This document shows, piece after piece, positions 36,797 to 44,296 of a DNA stretch of 64,000 nt. Under the pieces are notes generated by a model. The model was not told the DNA's origin. It worked only from the letters and a program-made list of their open reading frames with translations, and made no database searches. The stretch's first letter is position 1; each line of letters opens with the position of its first letter. This DNA is from Bacillus sp. OK048 (GTDB lineage Bacteria > Bacillota > Bacilli > Bacillales > Cytobacillaceae): the NCBI RefSeq assembly GCF_900103525.1, contig NZ_FNHN01000013.1:78341-142340 (forward strand). Reading direction: 5' to 3'. The translations under genes were made by a program, and so were the position numbers.

Positions 36797-38206
36797 ATGG
36801 CAAAAGATTTACATCATACCAATATACGATTTTGGGGCGGCTTAAAAACGATTGGTGGAACAGTTGTTTCTGTAGAATACAAAAATTCCCGTGTTATTTT
36901 TGACTTTGGTCTTTCGTATGATCCGGCAACGAATATTTTCGATGGGCAAATTAACAGGCGGTCTCAGGGGATGGTCCGTGATAACCTCAGACTAAATTTG
37001 ATTCCACCTATTGATGGCTTATACGCAGCCGAGAGTCTAGGTTCCTACCAGAGGGAGCTAATCCCTGCGGAAGAATATGCTCAAGAAACAGCAGTCATCA
37101 TTTCTCATTTACATCTTGATCATATAGGTGCAATGGGATTAATTGCTCCTTCTATTCCTGTTTATGTCACGAAAGAAAGCCATGAACTTTATCAAGCATT
37201 AGAAGTCATAGGGGAAGGAGTTCCGGGTAACCGTGACTATCAATTCTGTGACTATGGTGTATCTTTCTCAATAGGAGAAATTAATATTACTCCTATACAG
37301 GTTGACCATGATATTCTGGGGGCTTGTGCTTACCATATCCAAACACCAGATGGAGTCATTCTTTATACGGGAGACCTCAGGATGCATGGGAAGCACCCAG
37401 AACAAATAGACCATTTTATTAATGAAGTAAATCGGCTTGGTTTAGATGCCCTTATCATGGAAGGAACCACATTGGGCAGTGTGGAAGAAATGCGAGATGC
37501 AATTATTGGGAATCATGTCATTCCAGAGGGGATGATAACAGAAGGAAATATTCCTGAAAAAATGAGTGACAGGTTAAAAGTGACAAGAGGGTTAGGAATA
37601 TTTAACGTTTATCATCGTAATATTGATAGATTAACTGGAATAATAAGAGCAGCACAAGACTCTTCTAGGAAAGCTGTTTTTGAACCAGAAACCGCTTATT
37701 TACTAGACAAGTTAACAGATGAGCATGACTTTCTAGTTTATAAGTCTATTGAAACTATATTTGAAGAACAAGCAGGGACATTACCAGAATGGAAATTGAA
37801 CTTGTTCAATAAGCATGACACCATTCGTGCAGAAATGATTAATAACAATCCTGGTGAATATTATGTGCAAAATACGTATGGAAATGTCCTCGAGTTATTT
37901 GATTTAAATGTTGGTGAGGGGATATACATCCATTCAAACGGTGTGCCTTTGGGAGACTTTGATCCCGCTTTTGAAAATCTAAAAAACATCTTAACGAAAT
38001 TGAAAGTCGACTATGCATATATTGGTGCAGGGGGACATGCTATTCCTTCACATTTAAAATATATTGTAGATCGAATCGATCCCAAAATCTTAATTCCATT
38101 ACACAGCTTTAATCCAGAAAGGTTAAAACCTAAATCTGGAATTCAATTGCTAGTGGATTATGGTGTAGATTATGTTTTAAAACATCATCAAATAACTGCA
38201 AATTAA
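36797..38206 (+). CDS. Metallo-beta-lactamase-fold hydrolase of RNase J/beta-CASP type
   Basis: 469 residues, ATG after GAGGTG. Zinc motif SHLHLDHIGAMG near residue 107, then the Asp in LYTGDLRMHGKHP, a beta-CASP-like middle region (GIFNVYHRNIDRLTGIIRAA), and the late His motifs GGHAIPSHLKYIVDRIDPKI and PLHSFNPER, as in RNase J. It lacks the C-terminal domain of true RNase J (about 555 aa). Its place in an import operon beside a 5'-nucleotidase suggests a role in cleaving an imported phosphodiester or nucleic acid fragment rather than housekeeping RNA decay (inference). Confidence 0.8.
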   Translation: MAKDLHHTNIRFWGGLKTIGGTVVSVEYKNSRVIFDFGLSYDPATNIFDGQINRRSQGMVRDNLRLNLIPPIDGLYAAESLGSYQRELIPAEEYAQETAVIISHLHLDHIGAMGLIAPSIPVYVTKESHELYQALEVIGEGVPGNRDYQFCDYGVSFSIGEINITPIQVDHDILGACAYHIQTPDGVILYTGDLRMHGKHPEQIDHFINEVNRLGLDALIMEGTTLGSVEEMRDAIIGNHVIPEGMITEGNIPEKMSDRLKVTRGLGIFNVYHRNIDRLTGIIRAAQDSSRKAVFEPETAYLLDKLTDEHDFLVYKSIETIFEEQAGTLPEWKLNLFNKHDTIRAEMINNNPGEYYVQNTYGNVLELFDLNVGEGIYIHSNGVPLGDFDPAFENLKNILTKLKVDYAYIGAGGHAIPSHLKYIVDRIDPKILIPLHSFNPERLKPKSGIQLLVDYGVDYVLKHHQITAN

Positions 38207-38222
38207 GGAGAGGAGTTCACTA

Positions 38223-39794
38223 ATGGAAAAAATGGATCTGGTCATCCTTGAAACAAGTGATGTTCATGGCAGTGTTTTCCCGATTAACTATGGTAGTAAT
38301 CAATCATCCGATGTTGGTTTAGGTAAAATCGCTTCTTTAATCAAAAAGGAGAGAGTAAAAAACCCACATTTATTATTGATTGACAATGGTGATCTAATTC
38401 AAGGAACTCCTTTAACCTATCATTATGCCAAAATTCAATGCAATCGCCCCAATCCAATGATTGTTTTAGCAAATGAATTGAAATATGATGCGGCTGTTTT
38501 TGGAAACCATGAATTCAACTATGGTAAAGGCATCCTAGCTTCCACTGTAAATGAATCTAATTTCCCTTGGCTGTCGGCTAATATTGTTAGTAAAGAAACG
38601 GGTGAACCCTATTTTGGAAAACCTTATATAGTAAAAAAGGTAGAGGACATAAAAGTAGGCATTCTTGGTTTAACAACCCATTATATACCTAACTGGGAAC
38701 AGCCACAGCATATTGAAGGTTTGAGGTTTGAGGATGCTATTTTAACGGCCAAAAAGTGGGTTAAGATATTAAAGGATGATGAAAAAGTAGATATTGTCGT
38801 GGTTTCCTACCATGGAGGGTTTGAACGAGATTTAGAAACGGGAGAGCCAACTGAAACATTGACAGGTGAAAATCAAGGATACCAAATTTGCATGGAAGTA
38901 GAAGGTATTGACGTGCTATTAACTGGTCACCAGCATCGTCAAATTGCTGGAAATAGGATTAATGGCGTGATCGTTGTTCAGCCTGGAAAAGATGGGAGTA
39001 CCTTAGGAAAAGTAACTTTACAGCTAGAAAAGGATGAGGTTGGCTGGAAATGTGTGGAAAAGTACTCTGAATTGCTATCCGTAACTGCTGTCGAAGAAGA
39101 TATCAGCTTACTACAAAAAGTGAAGATGTACGAAGACATTACACAGGAATGGTTAGATCAACCGATTGGAAAAATCGAAGGAAATATGATCTTTCATGAC
39201 CCAATGGAAATTAGAACAAAGGATAATACCTTAATTGAATTTATCAATCGTGTCCAAATGGAGGTCGCTGGGGTTGATATTTCTAATTCAGCTTTATTTG
39301 ATAGCATATCACTTGGGTTTCCAGAGAATGTAACAATGAGAGCCGTTGTTTCAAACTATATCTATCCGAATACCTTAAAGGTAATTCGGATTACGGGACA
39401 AGATATGAAAGAGGCATTGGAGCAGTCAGCCTCTTATTTTGAACAATATGACGGTAAGGAAATAAAAGTGAATCCTTCATTTATTACCCCAAAACCGCAA
39501 CATTATAATTATGATATGTGGGAGGGCATTGATTATTTGATCGATATCTCAAAGTCTAGTGGCGAACGAATTGTAAAGCTGGAGTACAAAGGGAAACCCG
39601 TTGAACCTGAAAAAGAATATGATGTCGTCATGAATAACTATCGCTCTGGAGGCGGCGGTAATTATTTCATGTATAAAAACAAGCAGGTTATTAAAGATAT
39701 CCCAACAGATATTTCAGAAATCATAGCAAACTATATACTTGATAGAAAAGTAGTAAAAGCAACCGTAAATCAAAATTGGAAGGTCATTTATTAA
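38223..39794 (+). CDS. 5'-nucleotidase/2',3'-cyclic phosphodiesterase family enzyme, cytoplasmic form
   Basis: 523 residues without a signal peptide, unlike secreted UshA or YfkN. The metallophosphoesterase domain has DVHGSVFP, DNGDLIQGTPL, GNHEFNYG, VSYHGGF and GHQHRQIAG. The 5'-nucleotidase C-terminal domain is seen in YPNTLKVIRITGQDMKEALEQSA and YRSGGGGNYFMY. AGGAGAGG precedes the ATG, 16 bp after the MBL gene. It probably removes phosphate from a nucleotide or cyclic phosphate brought in by the ABC importer (inference). Last gene of the operon. Confidence 0.9.
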   Translation: MEKMDLVILETSDVHGSVFPINYGSNQSSDVGLGKIASLIKKERVKNPHLLLIDNGDLIQGTPLTYHYAKIQCNRPNPMIVLANELKYDAAVFGNHEFNYGKGILASTVNESNFPWLSANIVSKETGEPYFGKPYIVKKVEDIKVGILGLTTHYIPNWEQPQHIEGLRFEDAILTAKKWVKILKDDEKVDIVVVSYHGGFERDLETGEPTETLTGENQGYQICMEVEGIDVLLTGHQHRQIAGNRINGVIVVQPGKDGSTLGKVTLQLEKDEVGWKCVEKYSELLSVTAVEEDISLLQKVKMYEDITQEWLDQPIGKIEGNMIFHDPMEIRTKDNTLIEFINRVQMEVAGVDISNSALFDSISLGFPENVTMRAVVSNYIYPNTLKVIRITGQDMKEALEQSASYFEQYDGKEIKVNPSFITPKPQHYNYDMWEGIDYLIDISKSSGERIVKLEYKGKPVEPEKEYDVVMNNYRSGGGGNYFMYKNKQVIKDIPTDISEIIANYILDRKVVKATVNQNWKVIY

Positions 39795-39869
39795 ATATTG
39801 ATGAAATCAGTCAATAGAGCTGATTACTTTTTATATTACTTCACTTACTCGGTAATAAAGGATACAATT

Positions 39870-39909
39870 GAAGCTTCCCACAGGTTTTAAACTTGTGGGA
39901 AGCTTTTTT
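39870..39909 (+). terminator. Terminator of the Ugp-like/phosphoesterase operon
   Basis: GAAGCTTCCCACA / TGTGGGAAGCTT with T6. Confidence 0.88.
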
Positions 39910-40004
39910 GCAAATGAAGCAATCATTACTTCGTATCGCATGGCGATATAACTTGAAAATAAATCTAAAAACAGTCATATTTAATAGAAAAAGGGGGGGC
40001 CGCT

Positions 40005-40712
40005 ATGCGACGTGATATACAACCGAATGAACGAGCTTTTTCTTCCAAGGAAGTGGCAGAAGAAGTAGGGATTGCAACCCCTACTGTTCGAAAGTATGGC
40101 CAAATCTTAGAGAGGAATGGATATGTATTCTTGAAAGATGGCGATCGACGTATCTTTGTTCAATCTGACATCGGAGCGCTTATAGCGCTACGCGATACAT
40201 CCAAGCCTCTAGACGATACAGCTAAAGACCTTGTGGATCAACAAAAAGAAAGATTAGAAGAACCCAATGAAATAGAGATTGCGATAACCGATACATATGA
40301 AAATTTACCGTATGACCCGAATCAATTAAAAGAGTTCTTTACGTTTTTAGTCAATGAACTCGCAGCCACACGTGAAATGAACGTCCAACTGAAAAGCGAT
40401 ATGTCAGAGCTTAAAACAAAGGTTTCTCGACTCCAGCAAGATCATCATGTTATAAGTTCTAGTATTGGAAATTCAGCGCAAAAAACTAGTGCTAAAATTG
40501 AAAAATTATCTGAACAACAAAATATCCATTACGAAACATTGCTGCAACAAGAAAAGAAAAAGAGTGAACTCTTACAAAAAGAGATACAAAATTTACGGGA
40601 CGAACAGACAAAAGAATGGAGTTCACAAAATGATTTTAATAAACGTTTAGAAGAAGCGATACAAAAACCTAAAGGAAAATGGGGAGGGATTTTCTCCATG
40701 TTTCGTAAATAA
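40005..40712 (+). CDS. MerR-type HTH protein with coiled coil (DUF3967-like)
   Basis: 235 residues. The N-terminal helix-turn-helix is FSSKEVAEEVGIATPTVRKYGQILERNGY followed by a wing (DGDRRIF). A linker follows, then a long coiled coil (about 110-215, ELAATREMNVQLKSDMSELKTKV). C-terminal KGKWGGIFSMFRK is basic and amphipathic. From memory, such proteins are common on Bacillus plasmids and in accessory regions, with roles in segregation or regulation that are not settled. A decayed copy follows at 40785-40990. Confidence 0.78.
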   Translation: MRRDIQPNERAFSSKEVAEEVGIATPTVRKYGQILERNGYVFLKDGDRRIFVQSDIGALIALRDTSKPLDDTAKDLVDQQKERLEEPNEIEIAITDTYENLPYDPNQLKEFFTFLVNELAATREMNVQLKSDMSELKTKVSRLQQDHHVISSSIGNSAQKTSAKIEKLSEQQNIHYETLLQQEKKKSELLQKEIQNLRDEQTKEWSSQNDFNKRLEEAIQKPKGKWGGIFSMFRK

Positions 40713-40784
40713 GGTAAGGTGCCTGTTTAAGGTTCTCATGCTTAATAGTGTTCCTCAAGAAGGGGGCTGGGGGATCAGCTCTTT

Positions 40785-40990
40785 TTTTGATTCGTATCGC
40801 AGGGCGATATACCTTGCTATTAATAGCTTTGTTCAATCCGACATTAGAGCGCATATCGTTACCCGATATGGACAAGAACTTAGATGATACAGCTAAAGAA
40901 CTTGTGTATCAACAAAAAGAAGGATTAGAAGTAACCAAGGGAATTGCGATACCGGATACATTTGAAAATCTACCCCTCGACCCCTTCGGT
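40785..40990 (+). pseudogene. Decayed partial copy of the DUF3967-like gene
   Basis: Bases here match the gene at 40005 (for example DDTAKELVYQQKEGLE against DDTAKDLVDQQKERLE, and IAIPDTFENLPLDP against IAITDTYENLPYDP). The HTH-coding part and the coiled coil are lost, and the frame is broken at the front. The sequence between 40713 and 41075 holds nothing else recognisable. Confidence 0.75.
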
Positions 40991-41072
40991 GAAAGAAATC
41001 ATTATTTTTCAAATTTCAACAATTCCCGGGAAATATATACAAATTATGAGTATTTATTAATAATATCTTAAC

Positions 41073-41390
41073 TATTCAGTTTAAGTATTTCCTCCCCTTT
41101 TGTGGATAGATTCCTTCGGTTTGATACCACTCCCAAAGCATGGTTCCGCTTTTTCGGCCAATGCAGCCACTCATAATAAGTTCAGGAACGATTAAATGGG
41201 TGGGCAAGCCTTTTACATAATAGGTGATATTGGTATTAAATTCTTTTAATACAGTAATTTGGTCAATGATACTTTTAACCTCAAAAAGGCTATCCCATCT
41301 TTTCGTACATTGCTTGAAACTCTGGTTAGCTATTTCAATCTGTTGCTCGGGGCTAAACCCTTTCTGATGGAGTTGTGGAAAGTGTCCCAA
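41073..41390. repeat. Direct repeat, left copy (right copy at about 42988-43306)
   Basis: About 320 bp, same orientation, differing at scattered single bases. The two copies flank the segment with the TetR and SinI-like genes. Confidence 0.78.
41076..41385 (-). pseudogene. Truncated copy of the hypothetical gene at 42990-43829
   Basis: The C-terminal ~104 codons (from FPQLHQKGFSPEQQIEIANQSF to the end) are nearly identical to the full gene at 42990, and the frame is intact. The N-terminal two thirds are missing and replaced by unrelated sequence from about 41390. It has no own start or ribosome site. Confidence 0.8.
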
Positions 41391-41468
41391 TGGCTCGAGT
41401 CTTCTTCGACAATAAACTTTTCTAGAAAACAGATAAAAGCTCGATTCAAAAGAGTTTACAGCATTTTT

Positions 41469-41688
41469 AATCAAACGATTAGTTGGTATAACACCTTGTT
41501 TGAAATTATCAGAATATGTATTTTTTTAGTTTCTATTGTCAGTTTTGAAGATAATTCCTAACAAGCAGGGATTTTATACGACAATTAATTCTCTTGAAAA
41601 CAGGCAAAAGTTCGTTTGATAAAAGGGTTTACCCGTAATTTAATCAAACGATTAATTGAATGAATTTACGTTAATCAAACGATTGATT
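41469..41688. promoter_or_regulatory. Three AATCAAACGATT-type palindromic boxes
   Basis: AATCAAACGATTAGTT at 41469-41484, AATCAAACGATTAATT at 41642-41657 and AATCAAACGATTGATT at 41673-41688, plus a reverse half (TTCGTTTGAT) at 41611-41620. The arms AATCAA/TTGATT have dyad symmetry, as TetR-type operators do. No gene starts directly beside them. Confidence 0.45.
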
Positions 41689-41794
41689 AGAATTACTTTA
41701 AATCCTGTCAAAACTGTGTTTAATCCTCATTAGTACAGAGGATTTTGTCGAAAAGAAGATCTAGTAATAATGGTTCTTAAATTCCAGGTGCCAG

Positions 41795-41831
41795 GTACCA
41801 TCCACTTTTTGGAGGGTGCATGGTACTTTTT
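41795..41831 (+). terminator. Terminator-like hairpin GGTACCATCCAC / GGGTGCATGGTAC
   Basis: Imperfect stem followed by TTTTTA. No plus-strand gene is upstream; GGTGCCAGG beside it recurs in the hairpin at 42766-42812. The rest of 41390-41904 has no gene. Confidence 0.5.
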
Positions 41832-41904
41832 ATTTGGCTTCAAAGGAGGATTTGGTAAATAAAATAACTTTTTCAAATTTTGTGAATAAATGGTAGTAAA
41901 GTAC

Positions 41905-41944
41905 TTGACGTGGTAATGTTTCTCTAGGATAATACTCATGAGTA
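41905..41944 (+). promoter_or_regulatory. tetR promoter with overlapping operator palindrome
   Basis: TTGACG (41905-41910), 17-bp spacer, GATAAT (41928-41933), overlapped on its 3' side by the perfect 12-bp palindrome TACTCATGAGTA (41933-41944), which would cover the transcription start. Suggests autorepression. Confidence 0.7.
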
Positions 41945-41975
41945 ATATAACTTCATAGAGACAAGAGGCGGCATA

Positions 41976-42608
41976 ATGGGACAACGACGAGGCAGACAGA
42001 AAGGGTCCATCGGGATTAAAAGCAAAGAGGCAATCCTTGTGATTGCTGCAGAAGAATTCGCAGAACATGGATTTCATCAAACCAAGGTTAGCAACATAGT
42101 CAAAAGGGCTGGTCTAACGCAACCGAGTTTTTACCTCTACTTCCCCAGTAAGGAAGCTATTTTTCAAGAGCTCATACATACATTCCGCAACAACTTAATT
42201 AATTTGACGAAAGAAAGCAGACTTGAACCTAATCTGGATAAAAGTATACTTTCGTCAAAAATAAGTAGAGGTCTAAGTGCAATTTTTCAGTTCTTTGACG
42301 AACATAGGCACTTAACGAGAATTGGCTTTTTCATAGCAGACGAATCGAAGGAAATTAAGCAATTGATGGTAATGCATATTACCGAGAATCTACTAGCGGA
42401 GCAACAAGATAACTACTTTCGACAAGACCTGGACATGCAAACAGTTGCAGAGTGTATCATCGGCGCTATTGAGCGGCTCACCATTACGAAGCTATTCACA
42501 GATGAAAAAAGTCCACAACAACTAGTAAACGAAATAGTGGACATTTATTTATATGGCTTGCAAAACACGAAATCAAATAGTAGTTCATTTGGGGACGAGG
42601 GAGATTAA
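41976..42608 (+). CDS. TetR/AcrR-family repressor
   Basis: 210 residues. N-terminal HTH: ILVIAAEEFAEHGFHQTKVSNIVKRAGLTQPSFYLYFPSKEAIFQEL, followed by an all-helical ligand domain resembling TetR_C families of multidrug or lipid-responsive regulators. AGAGGCGG precedes the ATG. It is probably autoregulated through the palindrome at 41933. One base separates it from the SinI-like gene, so the two are translationally coupled. No obvious target such as an efflux pump is adjacent. Confidence 0.9.
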   Translation: MGQRRGRQKGSIGIKSKEAILVIAAEEFAEHGFHQTKVSNIVKRAGLTQPSFYLYFPSKEAIFQELIHTFRNNLINLTKESRLEPNLDKSILSSKISRGLSAIFQFFDEHRHLTRIGFFIADESKEIKQLMVMHITENLLAEQQDNYFRQDLDMQTVAECIIGAIERLTITKLFTDEKSPQQLVNEIVDIYLYGLQNTKSNSSSFGDEGD

Positions 42609-42609
42609 A

Positions 42610-42765
42610 ATGGCGAACACGGTCGATCTGTTGGAACTTGACGAGGAATGGGTAGAGTTAATCATCGAAGCTAAAAACATGGGAATGCAACTTGAAGAAG
42701 TGAGGCGTTTTTTTGAAAACGGACTGAAAGATGAGAAAGTAGAGAAAGATCGAGTGACAAAATAA
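42610..42765 (+). CDS. SinI-like anti-repressor peptide (51 aa)
   Basis: The peptide contains LDEEWVELIIEAKNMGMQL followed by EEVRRFFENG, closely matching the SinI dimerisation helix of Bacillus subtilis (LDQEWVELMVEAKEANISP, then EEIRKYL). GAGGGAG lies before the ATG. Known SinI binds SinR through this hairpin and frees biofilm genes. Here the partner in cis is a TetR protein that lacks a SinR-type domain, so it either acts on SinR in trans or marks a new pairing. Ends with a charged tail KDEKVEKDRVTK. Confidence 0.82.
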   Translation: MANTVDLLELDEEWVELIIEAKNMGMQLEEVRRFFENGLKDEKVEKDRVTK

Positions 42766-42812
42766 AGCGGCAGGCACCTCATTGTTTGATGGTGCCTGGC
42801 GCTTTGTTTTGT
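42766..42812 (+). terminator. Terminator after the SinI-like gene
   Basis: GCGGCAGGCACC / GGTGCCTGGCGC followed by TTTGTTTTG. Confidence 0.8.
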
Positions 42813-42989
42813 TGTCAATATACAAAATAGGGCTGAGGACTTAGAAAATAATTAGGCTCTAGCAGGTTAATCTAAAAAGGATCGTTTTGTATGATTACTT
42901 TAGGATGTTCAATGATTTTTTATTAATTTTGGATCTGTTATGATTCATTGTTGATTTTACGGTAAGGGTGCTAAGGTTTTATTCATACC

Positions 42990-43829
42990 TTAACAAATCA
43001 GTTTAAGGTATTTCCTCCCCTTTTGTGGATAGATTCCCTCGGTTTGATACCACTCCCAAAGCAAGGTTCCGCTTTTTCGGCCAATGCAGCCACTCATAAT
43101 AAGTTCAGGAACGATTAAATGGGTGGGCAAGCCTTTTACATAATAGGTGATATTGGTATTAAATTCTGTTAATACAGTAATTTGGTCAATGATACTTTTA
43201 ACCTCAAAAAGGCTATCCCATCTTTTGGTACATTGCTTGAAACTCTGGTTAGCTATTTCGATTTGTTGATCGGGGCTAAAGTCTTTCTGATGGAGTTGTG
43301 GAAAGTCTCTCAAAAAAATAGCATTCAACAATTGCTCACATACTTTCAGGTCGGAAATTGCCTCTTTTGAATACTTATCAACGACTGTGAACCATGTTGT
43401 GCCAACACGCTTATCAAGCCACTGAATAAACATCCTTAATTGGGAAAGGAAGGTTTCTACTTGTTTTTGATCGGGGGTAATTCTCATAACATGAGGAAAG
43501 TGGGTGAAAATCAGTTCCTCCCAGAACGGCCGCTTGCATTTTTTCCATGAGGGTGGACAGTCATCTTCCAAAACGGTGGTCATAAAGTTTGAGAGAATAC
43601 GTAGAAACTCATTGCGGTCTTTGTCATAGGGGCGTTCAAGTTTATAGGTAATAAAATCCTTCCCATAAAATAAAAAGTGTCCTCGGTGCCTCATCTCAAA
43701 TTCAGCACATATTCGCAAATTTTTTAATAGCTCTTCACGTTCTTTTGGGGTTTCAAAGTGTTTCATTAATACTTTCATCTGTGGTTCTTTCTCGTCACAA
43801 ATATCCTTCGTATTGTTGCTGCTCTTCAT
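42990..43829 (-). CDS. Hypothetical protein (279 aa), source of the truncated copy at 41076
   Basis: The sequence is soluble and rich in charged and aromatic residues, without signal or membrane segments (RHRGHFLFYGKDFITYKLERPYD; WLDKRVGTTWFTVVDKYSKEAI; MSGCIGRKSGTLLWEWYQTEG). I do not recognise a family or catalytic motif. The ribosome site is weak. The 3' 310 bp are duplicated 1.9 kb away in the same direction. Context is an accessory patch, so horizontal acquisition is possible. No function offered. Confidence 0.65.
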   Translation of the reverse strand: MKSSNNTKDICDEKEPQMKVLMKHFETPKEREELLKNLRICAEFEMRHRGHFLFYGKDFITYKLERPYDKDRNEFLRILSNFMTTVLEDDCPPSWKKCKRPFWEELIFTHFPHVMRITPDQKQVETFLSQLRMFIQWLDKRVGTTWFTVVDKYSKEAISDLKVCEQLLNAIFLRDFPQLHQKDFSPDQQIEIANQSFKQCTKRWDSLFEVKSIIDQITVLTEFNTNITYYVKGLPTHLIVPELIMSGCIGRKSGTLLWEWYQTEGIYPQKGRKYLKLIC

Positions 43830-44087
43830 ACAATCAGCCTGCTTTCATTGTGAATTGTTTTTTGGAAAAGAAAAGAGAAGGGTTAAAGGAGAATTTTGCT
43901 GGGACTACTCATAGTATATCGTTTTTTCGAACCGTTTAAATGGTTGAATTATGTTACTTTTGTGAATAGCTGCTAGCATTTTGCTAACGCAATCCATTTA
44001 AAATAAAAACCCTCCCTTGCATAATAAAATTATTGCATTCCGTCAACAACTCATTAGATAGTTTTATTCGATTGAAGGAATATTACT

Positions 44088-44130
44088 AAGGGTACAAAGA
44101 GGCATAATTAAGCCTTTTTGTACCCTTTTT
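44088..44130 (+). terminator. Orphan terminator ahead of sleL
   Basis: AAGGGTACAAA-GGC / GCC-TTTTTGTACCCTT and a T-run. No plus-strand gene ends in the preceding 1.3 kb. The remaining 43830-44206 has no gene. Confidence 0.7.
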
Positions 44131-44206
44131 AAATAAGCATATTATTCTGGGAAGAGGATCTTGTAAAAAATCCTGCCATCATTGTGTTCTACATAAAAAT
44201 ATGGTT

Positions 44207-44215
44207 CATAAAATA
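44207..44215 (+). promoter_or_regulatory. Possible mother-cell promoter -10 for sleL
   Basis: CATAAAATA matches the CATAnnnTA -10 shared by sigma-K (and resembles sigma-E) promoters, but the nearest AC is 14 bp upstream, so the class is uncertain. yaaH/sleL relatives are known mother-cell genes. Confidence 0.4.
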
Positions 44216-44296
44216 AAAGGAAATACTGGTAAAGTCAATTCTGCCTAAAAACCTGAGTGAGGGGTGAATTTTGGACCCTTAAGTGGAGGGACAAAT

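Noticed and set aside
36715..36903. Open frame (62 codons) between the solute-binding protein and the MBL gene
   Set aside because: No ribosome site, and most of it overlaps the clear start of the MBL-fold gene in another frame.
40748..41071. Open frame of 107 codons read as a gene
   Set aside because: The frame is a decayed copy of the gene at 40005 with its HTH and coiled coil lost; listed as a pseudogene instead.
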